From Desulfobulbaceae bacterium (GTDB lineage Bacteria > Desulfobacterota > Desulfobulbia > Desulfobulbales > Desulfocapsaceae), in the NCBI GenBank assembly GCA_008933635.1, contig WBUQ01000005.1, forward strand, positions 1 through 64,000: DNA of 64,000 bases. The letters are read 5' to 3'. The translations under genes and the position numbers were made by a program. Below the pieces are notes generated by a model. It was not told the origin of the DNA, did no database searches, and saw only the letters and a program-made list of their open reading frames with translations. Positions 18,004 to 25,866 of this stretch are shown here, piece after piece (the first letter of the stretch is position 1; every line of letters starts with the position of its first letter).

Positions 18004-18036
18004 GCCAGCCTGTACCCGGTTCCGGCACAGGCTGGC
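18004..18036 (-). terminator. Strong hairpin between ydcS and ydcT
   Basis: GCCAGCCTGT (18004-18013) pairs perfectly with ACAGGCTGGC (18027-18036), and the inner bases extend the pairing. There is no T-tract. Such hairpins after a binding-protein gene commonly stabilise its mRNA or partly stop transcription, so that the binding protein is made in excess over the membrane parts. Confidence 0.65.
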
Positions 18037-18045
18037 GATGATCGC

Positions 18046-19206
18046 TCAGCGGCCGCCCATGATGGCGATATAGTCCTGGGTCCAGCGGCTGTAGGGCACG
18101 CAGGCACCCTGGCTGGCGCAGGTCGACTGGGGAGTCTTCCAGAACTTGATCTGGGCGAAGTTGTTGAAGCCGTTGCTGGTGCAGAAGTCCGATCCGCCCG
18201 GTGCCTTGGCCTTGCAGGCTTCGGGTACGCCAGGGTTGGCGCCGAACCACTCGGATACCGGGGCCTGGACCTTGTCGTTCAGCGACCATTCCAGCCATTT
18301 GTAGGCGCAGACCGGATTTTTCGCCGAGGCCCCCATCATCGTCGTGTCCGCCCAGCCGGTCGCCCCTTCCCTGGGGACAATGGAGGCGATCGGCTTTTTC
18401 TCGGCCTGCAGCATATTGACCTGGAACGGCCATGCACCCGAGGCGACGACACCTTCGTTCTTGAAATCGGACATCTGCACGTTGTAGTCATGCCAGTAGC
18501 GGTGGATCAGCGGCTGCTGCCGGCGCAGAAGAGCCAGAACCGCCTGGTACTGCGTTTCGTTCAGTTCGTAGGGGTCCTTGATGCCCAGTTCCGGTTGTGC
18601 CGCCATCAGGTAAAGCGCCGCGTCGGCCATGTAGATCGCCCCGTCATAGGCCTGCACCCGGCCCTTGTTGGCCTTGCCGTCCGGCAGGTTCTGCGGTTCG
18701 AAGACCACGGACCAGGATTCGGGCGGTGCCGGGAAGACGGTGGTGCTGTACATCAGCACATTGGGCCCCCAGACGAAGGGAACCCCGTAATGGACACCGT
18801 CGACGGTATGCCAGGGCGCGTTTTGCAGGCGCTCGTCGAGTCGCTGCCAACCGGGGATTCTGGCAATGTCTATCGGCTGGACCTTCTTGCCGGCGATCAG
18901 CCGAAGCGAGGCGTCGCCGGAGGCGGTGACCAGGTCGTAGCTGCCCTGGTTCATCAGCGAGACCATTTCGTCCGAAGTGCCGGCGGTCTTGACCGTGACC
19001 TTGCAGCCGGTCGCCCCTTCGAATTCGGTCACCCAGTCGTAGGCCTTGTCGGTTTCACCGCGCTCGATATAACCGGGCCAGGCCACTATGGAAAGTGCGC
19101 CTTCGCCGGCCGTTTCGGCAGCCTGGGACGTCGTCAGAAAAAGAGAAAGGGTGAGGGAGGTGGCGAGCAGTGCTGTGTAGGTGAGGCGGGATGAGGGCAT
19201 GCGCAT
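18046..19206 (-). CDS. ydcS: Periplasmic solute-binding protein, YdcS family
   Basis: A 386-aa secreted binding protein. The signal peptide ends near SQAAE. The body follows E. coli YdcS closely as I remember it: IVAWPGYIERGETDKAYDWV, SDEMVSLMNQGSYDLVTASG, LPDGKANKGRVQAYDG, QMSDFKNEGVVASGAWP, and the terminal YSRWTQDYIAIMGGR. It captures the substrate, by family a polyamine-type compound, for the YdcTUV importer. Four cysteines near the C-terminus could form disulfides. It is the first gene of the operon. Confidence 0.95.
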   Translation of the reverse strand: MRMPSSRLTYTALLATSLTLSLFLTTSQAAETAGEGALSIVAWPGYIERGETDKAYDWVTEFEGATGCKVTVKTAGTSDEMVSLMNQGSYDLVTASGDASLRLIAGKKVQPIDIARIPGWQRLDERLQNAPWHTVDGVHYGVPFVWGPNVLMYSTTVFPAPPESWSVVFEPQNLPDGKANKGRVQAYDGAIYMADAALYLMAAQPELGIKDPYELNETQYQAVLALLRRQQPLIHRYWHDYNVQMSDFKNEGVVASGAWPFQVNMLQAEKKPIASIVPREGATGWADTTMMGASAKNPVCAYKWLEWSLNDKVQAPVSEWFGANPGVPEACKAKAPGGSDFCTSNGFNNFAQIKFWKTPQSTCASQGACVPYSRWTQDYIAIMGGR

Positions 19207-19491
19207 ACGGGTCTCCTTTCCAATGGGGGGCTCTTATGGAACGTGTGCAAGATGGTCTGCGTCACAGCGGGTCGCTGCATACTCCTTGTCCGCCGCCTGT
19301 CGGTCGGCGGGACGTATCGTGAGGACTGCCGGAAGTCCGGGTGTGTTCTCCTCCTGGGTTACAGCGATCTGTATATCACTGCCGATTGGTCTCTGTTACC
19401 TGCCCGGGTCGGCAGGGACCTCATGGAAAGGCTGACACAAACGGCGCTTTTGGTCAATAACGCAGAGATCATATGCACAATTTAGTTGCGC
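19207..19491. other. 285-bp region upstream of ydcS
   Basis: Holds the ydcS leader and the 3' flank of the cysteine desulfurase gene (both on the minus strand). GGAGACC precedes the ydcS start. I could identify neither a convincing sigma70 nor a sigma54 promoter pair, and no gene. Confidence 0.4.
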
Positions 19492-20634
19492 TTATGATGG
19501 CCGCAGCCGTCTGACAGCTGAAATAATCGCCTGCAGAGCATGGTCGATATCGTCGGTGGTGGTCATCCTGCCGGTTGTGAACCGGAGCGTCCCCTTCGCC
19601 CAGTCGGGCGGGATCTGCATCGCTTCGAGGACATGGGAGATCTGTACGTGATCGGCATGACAGGCGGCCCCTGCCGAGGCGGCGACCTCGAGACCGATTT
19701 CCTCGAGGATGCGGTTGGCTTCCAGCCCCCTGAACGAGACGCTGCAGGTGTTCGGCAGCCGTTTCTGCCGGTGCCCGTTGATCCGGATGTCCGGCAGGGA
19801 CGCGAGCAGTCCCTGTTCGAGCCGGTCGCGCATGGCCTGAAGGTGCGCGCCGGTTTCGGCGAGTCGCTCCGTCGCCAGTTCGCAAGCCCGGCCGAGACCG
19901 ACGATCTCCAGCACATTTTCGGTGCCGGCCCGCAGGCCCATTTCCTGCCCGGCCCCGTGACAGAATACTTCGCGTCCGCTGCCCCGGCGGATGTACAGGG
20001 CCCCGATCCCTTTGGGGGCGTAGAGTTTGTGTCCCGCCACGGTCAGCAGGTCGACGCCGAGTTCATCGACCCGGGTGGCGATCTTGCCCACCGACTGGGC
20101 CGCATCGGTGTGCAGCAGGATACCCCTGCCCCTGATCAGGTCGGCGATCTCGGCCACGGGCTGGATGGTGCCGACCTCGTTGTTGGCGTGCATCACCGAG
20201 ATCATGATGGTTTTCGGCGTCAGGGCCGCGGCGACGGACTGCGGATCGAGCAGGCCCGAGCCGTCGACCGGCAGGATCGTGACCTCGAATCCGTAGCGCT
20301 GCAGCGCCCGGCAGACCTCGAGGATCGCCGGGTGCTCGACGGCGGTGGTGATGATATGATTGCCCTGCCCGTAACGGGCTCCTCCGAAACTTTTCAGGGC
20401 CTGGTTGTTGGATTCCGTCCCGCCGCTGGTGAAGAGCACCTCGTCGGCATGGCAGCCCAGCAGGCCGGCGACCTGGCGCCTGGCGGCCTCGACGGCCTGT
20501 CTGGGGCGGATGCCATACCAGTGGGAGCTCGAAGGGTTGCCGAATTCCTGCTCGAGAAAAGGCCGAATCGCCTCAATGACCTCGGGGGCATGCGGGGTTG
20601 TGCCGTTATAGTCCAGATAAATGGGGCGGGTCAT
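19492..20634 (-). CDS. Cysteine desulfurase, NifS/IscS-like
   Basis: A 380-aa PLP enzyme that takes sulfur from cysteine for Fe-S cluster or thio-cofactor synthesis. It starts MTRPIYLDYNGTTPHAPEV. The PLP lysine lies in TVAGHKLYAPKGIGALY, the histidine region is TTAVEHPAIL, and the catalytic cysteine is in the short loop SAGAACHADHVQISHVL. ATG at 20634 is preferred over the codon at 20658 because AAGGA is well spaced before it. It is not next to iscU or nifU; its neighbours are trhA and a polyferredoxin gene, so a dedicated partner is not evident. Confidence 0.92.
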   Translation of the reverse strand: MTRPIYLDYNGTTPHAPEVIEAIRPFLEQEFGNPSSSHWYGIRPRQAVEAARRQVAGLLGCHADEVLFTSGGTESNNQALKSFGGARYGQGNHIITTAVEHPAILEVCRALQRYGFEVTILPVDGSGLLDPQSVAAALTPKTIMISVMHANNEVGTIQPVAEIADLIRGRGILLHTDAAQSVGKIATRVDELGVDLLTVAGHKLYAPKGIGALYIRRGSGREVFCHGAGQEMGLRAGTENVLEIVGLGRACELATERLAETGAHLQAMRDRLEQGLLASLPDIRINGHRQKRLPNTCSVSFRGLEANRILEEIGLEVAASAGAACHADHVQISHVLEAMQIPPDWAKGTLRFTTGRMTTTDDIDHALQAIISAVRRLRPS

Positions 20635-20692
20635 CGGTCGTATCCTTTGCTGGTGCATTTCCTGCCTGTACGGCGGCCGCTCTGCTTCGTGG

Positions 20693-21373
20693 TCAGCCTG
20701 CCGCTGTGAAGACCGGGATCACATGGAAGAGGATGGCGAAGAAGTGGAGAACGCTGCCGGCCAGCACGAAAAGATGCCATATCGCATGGTTGAAAGGCAG
20801 GCGCCGCCAGAGGTAGAAGACAACGCCGCCGGTATAGGCCAGGCCGCCGGCAAGCAGCAGCCAGAGTCCGCCATGTTCGACATGTTCCAGCATCGGTTTG
20901 ACGGCGGCGACCACCGCCCAGCCCATCACCACATAGAGGGCGATCAGTCCGGCGCGGTAACGCCGCAGGCGGGTGGTCTCGATTGCGATCCCGCACACGG
21001 CAAGGCCCCAGATGATGCCGAACAGCGACCATCCCCACGGGCCGCGCAGGTTGACCAGCGTGAAAGGGGTATAGGTGCCGGCGATCAGCACCAGGATCGC
21101 GGAATGGTCGAGTATCCGCAGGACCGACTTGGCCTTCGGCCGCTGGACGGCATGGTACAGGGTCGAGGCGACATAGAGGAGGATCAGCGCGGCGCCGAAG
21201 ATCGAACAACTGACGATGTGCCAGGCATCGCCATAGCGGCTGGCGAAGACGGCAAGAATAGCCATGGCGCAGATGGCGAAGACGACGCCGATGCCGTGGG
21301 TGATGCTGTTGGCGAGTTCCTCGCCTCTGCTGTAACGGGGGGAGAGTTCCATGGTTTCCATCTTCAGGGACAT
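20693..21373 (-). CDS. trhA: TrhA / hemolysin III family membrane protein
   Basis: A 226-aa seven-helix membrane protein of the PAQR-related family. Diagnostic motifs are EELANSITHGIGVVFAI in helix 1, SIFGAALILLYVASTLYHAV, KSVLRILDHSAILVLIAGTYTPF, and near the end PFNHAIWHLFVLAGSVLHF. The conserved histidines of these motifs form the family's metal site. Members affect membrane energetics or fluidity; the hemolysin name is historical. Length is typical. Confidence 0.93.
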   Translation of the reverse strand: MSLKMETMELSPRYSRGEELANSITHGIGVVFAICAMAILAVFASRYGDAWHIVSCSIFGAALILLYVASTLYHAVQRPKAKSVLRILDHSAILVLIAGTYTPFTLVNLRGPWGWSLFGIIWGLAVCGIAIETTRLRRYRAGLIALYVVMGWAVVAAVKPMLEHVEHGGLWLLLAGGLAYTGGVVFYLWRRLPFNHAIWHLFVLAGSVLHFFAILFHVIPVFTAAG

Positions 21374-21474
21374 GTGATCGGGATTGCGGAAGAATGCACA
21401 ACCTGACGCCGTACCAGTCTAGTCCACTTGAGACCTCTTGTCCATGCCGCTTTCCCGGAAGCAGGTCCACGATC

Positions 21475-22830
21475 CTAGAGGATCAGCAGGACATACCCGA
21501 TACAGATGGATGCGGCCAGTCCCTGGACCGGCAGGAAAGATCCGTCCCTCGACATCTCTTTCAGCCGTTTGTGCTGGAAGAGCCGGGTCACATAGAAACT
21601 GCCGGCCCCGCCGAGGGCGAGGATGAACAGCGACAGGAGCTCGAGGGCGGATTCTGAAAAGGCGAAGGCGAACCGGTCCAGCGGCAGAGCGAACTGGTTG
21701 GCGGCCACGACCGGGAAATTGCCGATTTCGGAGAGGAAGTACTCCAGCCGGTAGACCAGTTCGCCGCTGAAGGCCAGGGGAGTCAGGATCGGTATCATCG
21801 GCGAGCAGTGGATCGGCAGGCTGCTCGGCTTGATGCCGAGCAGGCGGTTGCCGGCGGCGACGACCGCTAGGAAAATGCCGAAACAGAAGACGAGCAGGAG
21901 CGAGAACGCCAGCGGAAAGGGAATGACATGGTCGGGGAGGAGAAGCTGCGCCCATTGCCCCTCGGCAATGAAACGGGCCCATTGAGACCCGGCGAGAAAG
22001 GGGATGATAAAGGTGCAGGTGAGGTCGCGGCCCTTGACGGCGATCAGTTCGACGAAGGGGTGGCGCAGCAGCAGGCGCGGGGAGCGGTGATCGCAGAGCA
22101 GGACACAGCGGCCGCAGAGCAGACAGTCGAGACTGTTCCTGACATTGTGCGCACCCAGGTATACCGGACAGCCGCGCATCCCCTCGCGGCCTTTCTTGCA
22201 GGCGGTCTCGCGGCAGGTCCGGCAGAGATCGGGGGTGGCACGCAGTTCGATCATCGACATCGTCGCGCCGGCGCCGATGATTTTTCCCAGGGGGCAGACG
22301 TAGCGGCACCACGCCTGGCCCTTGAACAGCACCCCCATCGCCGTCGCCCCTGCAAGGATCGTGAGCAGGAGCAGGGCGGTGCCGAGGGGCTGGTGCTTGA
22401 GGTCGGTCACCGATTCGGTCCAGATGATGGCGGCGAACAGCAGGACGGCGATATGGAGGAAATAGCGGCGCAGGGCATGGGGAGGATCGAGGTTGAGGCT
22501 GAGGCCCAGGCGCTGGAGCAGCCGGCCGATACCGAGGAACGGGCAGACGCCGCACCAGAGCTTGCCGACGAAGAACCAGCTGAGCACCACGCCGGTCCAC
22601 CAGACTCCCCAGGAGAGGAACAGTGAGATATTGCTGTCAGGATCCTGCGGGCCGAAGAGACCCAGCAGGATCAGGACGGTGAAGGCGATGTCGCCGAAGG
22701 TCCGGAGGTAGGCCATGTTCCGGCGCTGCCTGAAAAAACTCCTGATGGACGGGAAGGTGCGGAAGAGGTCGAGCCGAGCCGCCGGGTCGAAGGTGAACAG
22801 GATGCGGATCATGGCTCGGATTCTCTGCAT
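21475..22830 (-). CDS. Membrane polyferredoxin, NapH/NosR-like 4Fe-4S protein
   Basis: About 451 aa with roughly nine hydrophobic segments. Fe-S motifs lie on the cytoplasmic side: GKLWCGVCPFLG (residues 110-121), WCRYVCPLGKI, then CRTCRETACKKGREGMRGCP and CLLCGRCVLLCDH. The arrangement resembles NapH/NosR-type quinol-linked electron carriers, but the C-terminal third adds further membrane helices with no cofactor motif. ATG 22830 (MQRIRAMIRIL) is chosen because upstream in-frame codons lack initiation signals; ATG 22812 is also possible. No terminal reductase lies next to it, so the electron acceptor is unknown. Confidence 0.82.
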   Translation of the reverse strand: MQRIRAMIRILFTFDPAARLDLFRTFPSIRSFFRQRRNMAYLRTFGDIAFTVLILLGLFGPQDPDSNISLFLSWGVWWTGVVLSWFFVGKLWCGVCPFLGIGRLLQRLGLSLNLDPPHALRRYFLHIAVLLFAAIIWTESVTDLKHQPLGTALLLLTILAGATAMGVLFKGQAWCRYVCPLGKIIGAGATMSMIELRATPDLCRTCRETACKKGREGMRGCPVYLGAHNVRNSLDCLLCGRCVLLCDHRSPRLLLRHPFVELIAVKGRDLTCTFIIPFLAGSQWARFIAEGQWAQLLLPDHVIPFPLAFSLLLVFCFGIFLAVVAAGNRLLGIKPSSLPIHCSPMIPILTPLAFSGELVYRLEYFLSEIGNFPVVAANQFALPLDRFAFAFSESALELLSLFILALGGAGSFYVTRLFQHKRLKEMSRDGSFLPVQGLAASICIGYVLLIL

Positions 22831-23306
22831 GGCGTTGGTGGGCAGTGGTGCCGTACTGCCGGCAAGGTTTTGGGGAGAGTCAGGTCGTAGCAGGCATCGT
22901 TGATTGGTGTTGAGGGTATGTGAGCTGGCCGGGTCCGGCAATCCGGCGGGTCTATTTCAGTATTTCATTGTACAGTGTAATTCTGCCACCGGAAAGGTTT
23001 TTTGTGCAGGGATCTGAAACCTTCCCGGTCGGGCAATGTCAACGGACTCCGCTGCCGGATGCGGTTGGCGATGTCCCGACGGCGAACAGGGCGTTTCCCA
23101 GGGAATCGCCAACCGGCCGGAGATCATGTTAGCATCAAATCGTTCTCTTTCCCGCCATTTTTTCCACGGGCGCTGTGTGGCGGTGTCAGGTGACGGCAGA
23201 GCCGTTGCCCGGAACGCAGGGCGGAGCAGCCGCCTTGATTCTTACGGGAGAATGCAGATGATGTTGTCAGGGGGAGGGGTGTTCCCAGTTTGCCGGAGAG
23301 AAAGAC
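22831..23306. other. 476-bp divergent intergenic region
   Basis: Lies between the minus-strand polyferredoxin and the plus-strand J-domain gene. It holds a perfect inverted repeat (23062-23115) and a relatively AT-rich patch (22955-23000) that probably contains the polyferredoxin promoter. I see no gene. Confidence 0.5.
23062..23115. repeat. Perfect 11-bp inverted repeat with 32-nt spacer
   Basis: CGGTTGGCGAT (23062-23072) is exactly complementary to ATCGCCAACCG (23105-23115). It could fold as a hairpin in RNA from either strand or bind a dimeric regulator. It lies mid-way in the divergent intergenic region. Confidence 0.7.
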
Positions 23307-24323
23307 ATGTATCTCGCGAGAATCCGAAAGGGCCAGGATATTCACCATGTCCTCCGCCAGTCATTTTTCGACCCGCAGCGGGCCTGTTACCGTTTCCGCG
23401 ATATCTTCGAGCTCGGTATTGCCCCGGCTCTCTTCATCGATCGCGGGCAGTGGCCGGCGATCGCATTTCGCGAAGACCTCGAGGAGGCGGTGGCCCTGGC
23501 CGGCGCCGGAAACCGCTCCGGCCAGGAACTGGAAAGGCTGTTGTGGGAATTCTTCACCCGTGAGGAGCAGGAGGAGCTGGGGAGGTTCAGCCGGCGGCGG
23601 GCGGTTGCCAGCCCGCCGTTCTCGCCGGAAGACGAGGAGCGGCTGCGCAAAGAGATCCATCTGTTCGACCGGAAACGGTTGTATTTTCTCCGTTACGGGG
23701 CGGTGGACCAGACCCGCCTGCATCTTCTCCACAAAAAATTGTGCCGGCCGCTCTTCGGCCAGTGCCGGGATGAGCGCGAGTACCATTTCCAGATGCTGGA
23801 GAGGGTAATCAGCCCTGCCGAATACCGGACCTACGTCTTCGCCATCTTCGACCTGCAGCGTTTCTTCAGTGAATCCTATTCCCGCTTCATGCCGGAGGCC
23901 CTGGATCAGGAGAGGATGGCCGATCACCTGGTCGAGGATATCTGTCGTTTGAACGGCGATCGGGAGTTTTGGGGAGAGCCGGCGGAGGCTGGCGCTCTGC
24001 ATCCGCACCTGCAGCGGTATCTGGTGATGTTTTTTGACTACGGGTACCCGTCGCGGTCGTTCTCCGCCGATTTTACCAGGGAATTTATCGGGAAGCACCG
24101 GCGTTTCCGCTGGCCGGAGGAAAAATCACCGCTACCAGCGGAGGTCAATGCCGCTTTCGGCCGGAGCATGGAAGAACTCCGGCGGATGTCGAAGCGGGAC
24201 CTGGCCCGCCTGTTCCGCAAGCGGGCCAAGGAACTGCATCCGGACAGGGGGGGTGATCACCACCGGTTCATCGTGCTCAACAACCTGTATGAAGGCCTGA
24301 AGAACCGGTTCGGCAAAAGTTAA
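23307..24323 (+). CDS. Protein with C-terminal J domain (DnaJ-like co-chaperone)
   Basis: 338 aa. The N-terminal 230 residues start MYLARIRKGQDIHHVLRQSF and are charged and helical; I do not recognise this part beyond its occurrence with J domains. The C-terminal 60 residues (MEELRRMSKRDLARLFRKRAKELHPDRGGDHHRF) contain the HPD tripeptide needed to stimulate Hsp70 ATPase. The J domain at the C-terminus, without the G/F or zinc-finger regions of true DnaJ, indicates a specialised adaptor. Start ATG 23307 follows GGAGAGAAAG. Confidence 0.85.
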   Translation: MYLARIRKGQDIHHVLRQSFFDPQRACYRFRDIFELGIAPALFIDRGQWPAIAFREDLEEAVALAGAGNRSGQELERLLWEFFTREEQEELGRFSRRRAVASPPFSPEDEERLRKEIHLFDRKRLYFLRYGAVDQTRLHLLHKKLCRPLFGQCRDEREYHFQMLERVISPAEYRTYVFAIFDLQRFFSESYSRFMPEALDQERMADHLVEDICRLNGDREFWGEPAEAGALHPHLQRYLVMFFDYGYPSRSFSADFTREFIGKHRRFRWPEEKSPLPAEVNAAFGRSMEELRRMSKRDLARLFRKRAKELHPDRGGDHHRFIVLNNLYEGLKNRFGKS

Positions 24324-24385
24324 GATCTCCCCGCAGTCTTCCGGGACCTGCGCCGGTCTTCTGCCGGGCACGGTGCTGCAACTGC

Positions 24386-25672
24386 TCAGCGCTCGATCAG
24401 CATCGCCATGCCCATGCCGCCGCCGATGCACATCGAGATCAGGCCGGTGGCGTAGTTCCTGCGCTGCATCTGGTGAATGGCGGTAACCATCTGCCGGGCG
24501 CCGGTGCAGCCGATGGGGTGGCCCAGGGAAATGCCGCTGCCGAGTTCGTTGACTCTTTCCGGGGCAAGTCCCAGTTCGCGCAGGCAGCCGATGGCCTGGG
24601 CGGCGAAGGCTTCGTTCAGCTCGATCATGTCAATGTCGCCGATATCCATGCCCCTTTGTTTCAGCACCTTGCGAATCGCCGGCACCGGGCCGAGTCCCAT
24701 GTAGGCAGGATCGACACCGCCGGCGGCGAAGGCGGTGATCTTCGCCAGGGGTTCGAGGCCGAGGCTGTCGGCCTTTTCCGCGCTCATCAGCAGGACGGCC
24801 GCGGCCCCGTCATTGATTCCAGATGAATTGCCGGCAGTTACCGAACCATCCTCAGCGAATGCCGGCCGCAGTCTGGCCAGCTTTTCCAGTGAGGTTTCCA
24901 TCGGGCGTTCGTCGGTATCGATGACGACCTCCGATTTCCCCGAACGGGTCTTCACCGGTACGATCTCCTGGCTGAACAGGCCCTCCCGGATGGCGGCGAG
25001 GGCACGGTTGTGGCTCATCAGGGCGAGCTGATCCTGCTCTTCGCGGCCGATGCCGTAATGCCTGGCGATATTTTCGGCCGTCATGCCCATATGGTAGCCG
25101 TAGAAAATTTCGTAGAGGCCGTCGTAGACCATCAGGTCAAGGACTTCTCCCCGGCCGGTCAGTTCCATCCGGTGCCCCCAGCGGGCTTTCGGCAGGGCCA
25201 TCATCGCGTTGCTCATGCTCTCCATGCCGCCGGCGACGACTGTTTCGGCCTGCCCGGCCATGATCGAGGTCGCCCCCAGGGCAATCGCCTTCAGGCCGGA
25301 ACCGCAGATCTTGTTGACGGTGCAGGCCGGGGTCTCCTTTGGGTAGCCGGCACGGATCATTGCCTGGCGCGCCGGATTCTGCCCCTGCCCGGCCTGCAGG
25401 ACGTTGCCGAAGATAACCTCGTCGATGGCGATCGGCTGGAGGTTGTCGTCCCAGTTGTAGGCATGCTGCTCGAGTTCGATCAGGCCGAGGTGGGCAAGGG
25501 CTTTCGGCGCCATCGCGGCGCAGCTCTCGTCGGTTTCCGGGCAGACTCCTACTTTACGTAAAACGTTCTGCATGACCGCCGAGCCCAGCTCGACTGCAGA
25601 GACCGTTTTGAGTGATCCGCCGAAGGCCCCAACTGCAGTTCTCGCTCCACTAACTAACACTACTTCCGTCAT
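24386..25672 (-). CDS. Thiolase (acetyl-CoA C-acyltransferase)
   Basis: A 428-aa thiolase that cleaves or forms 3-ketoacyl-CoA. The acylated cysteine is in VNKICGSGLKAIALG, with GHPIGCTGARQMVT and SMCIGGGMGMAM giving the catalytic His and second Cys. ATG at 25672 follows AAGGAGGAGATGATT. It is about 30 residues longer than typical thiolases owing to an insert near residues 45-80 (DESCAAMAPKALAHLGLIEL). It is divergent from the acyl-CoA ligase gene and shares its control region, which carries the regulon motif. A second copy of that motif lies within codons 36-42. Confidence 0.94.
   Translation of the reverse strand: MTEVVLVSGARTAVGAFGGSLKTVSAVELGSAVMQNVLRKVGVCPETDESCAAMAPKALAHLGLIELEQHAYNWDDNLQPIAIDEVIFGNVLQAGQGQNPARQAMIRAGYPKETPACTVNKICGSGLKAIALGATSIMAGQAETVVAGGMESMSNAMMALPKARWGHRMELTGRGEVLDLMVYDGLYEIFYGYHMGMTAENIARHYGIGREEQDQLALMSHNRALAAIREGLFSQEIVPVKTRSGKSEVVIDTDERPMETSLEKLARLRPAFAEDGSVTAGNSSGINDGAAAVLLMSAEKADSLGLEPLAKITAFAAGGVDPAYMGLGPVPAIRKVLKQRGMDIGDIDMIELNEAFAAQAIGCLRELGLAPERVNELGSGISLGHPIGCTGARQMVTAIHQMQRRNYATGLISMCIGGGMGMAMLIER
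25549..25570. promoter_or_regulatory. Possible intragenic copy of the regulon motif
   Basis: CTACTTTACGTAAAACGTTC inside the thiolase gene matches the TTACGTWWW core of the four intergenic sites. The codons here (GTT TTA CGT AAA GTA GGA on the coding strand) are unusual for this GC-rich gene. It lies about 190-210 bp from the intergenic operator, so looping between the two is conceivable. Confidence 0.35.
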
Positions 25673-25756
25673 AATCATCTCCTCCTTGGTGATCGTGATG
25701 TTTACAGGCCACACGTGGCGACCCGGAAATTTCGGGAGAATTGAAATTGAATAAAG

Positions 25757-25787
25757 GTTGACTTAAACGTAAGGGTAAGTTATACGG
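25757..25787. promoter_or_regulatory. Operator and promoter in the thiolase/acyl-CoA ligase divergent region
   Basis: TTGACT (25758-25763) and TATACG (25781-25786) lie 17 bp apart and point toward the ligase gene. The spacer holds AAACGTAAGGGTAAG, which on the minus strand reads TTACCCTTACGTTTAAGT. The same motif occurs at the merR and fadL promoters. The position between -35 and -10 is where MerR-family proteins bind, although they usually need a 19-20 bp spacer. Confidence 0.65.
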
Positions 25788-25866
25788 AGAATTATGCAAG
25801 TGATTTCTGCGGCATCGTTGTGAGGGTGATAGTCTCAGTGCGTTATTTTCTTGATGGAGAAAAGCC

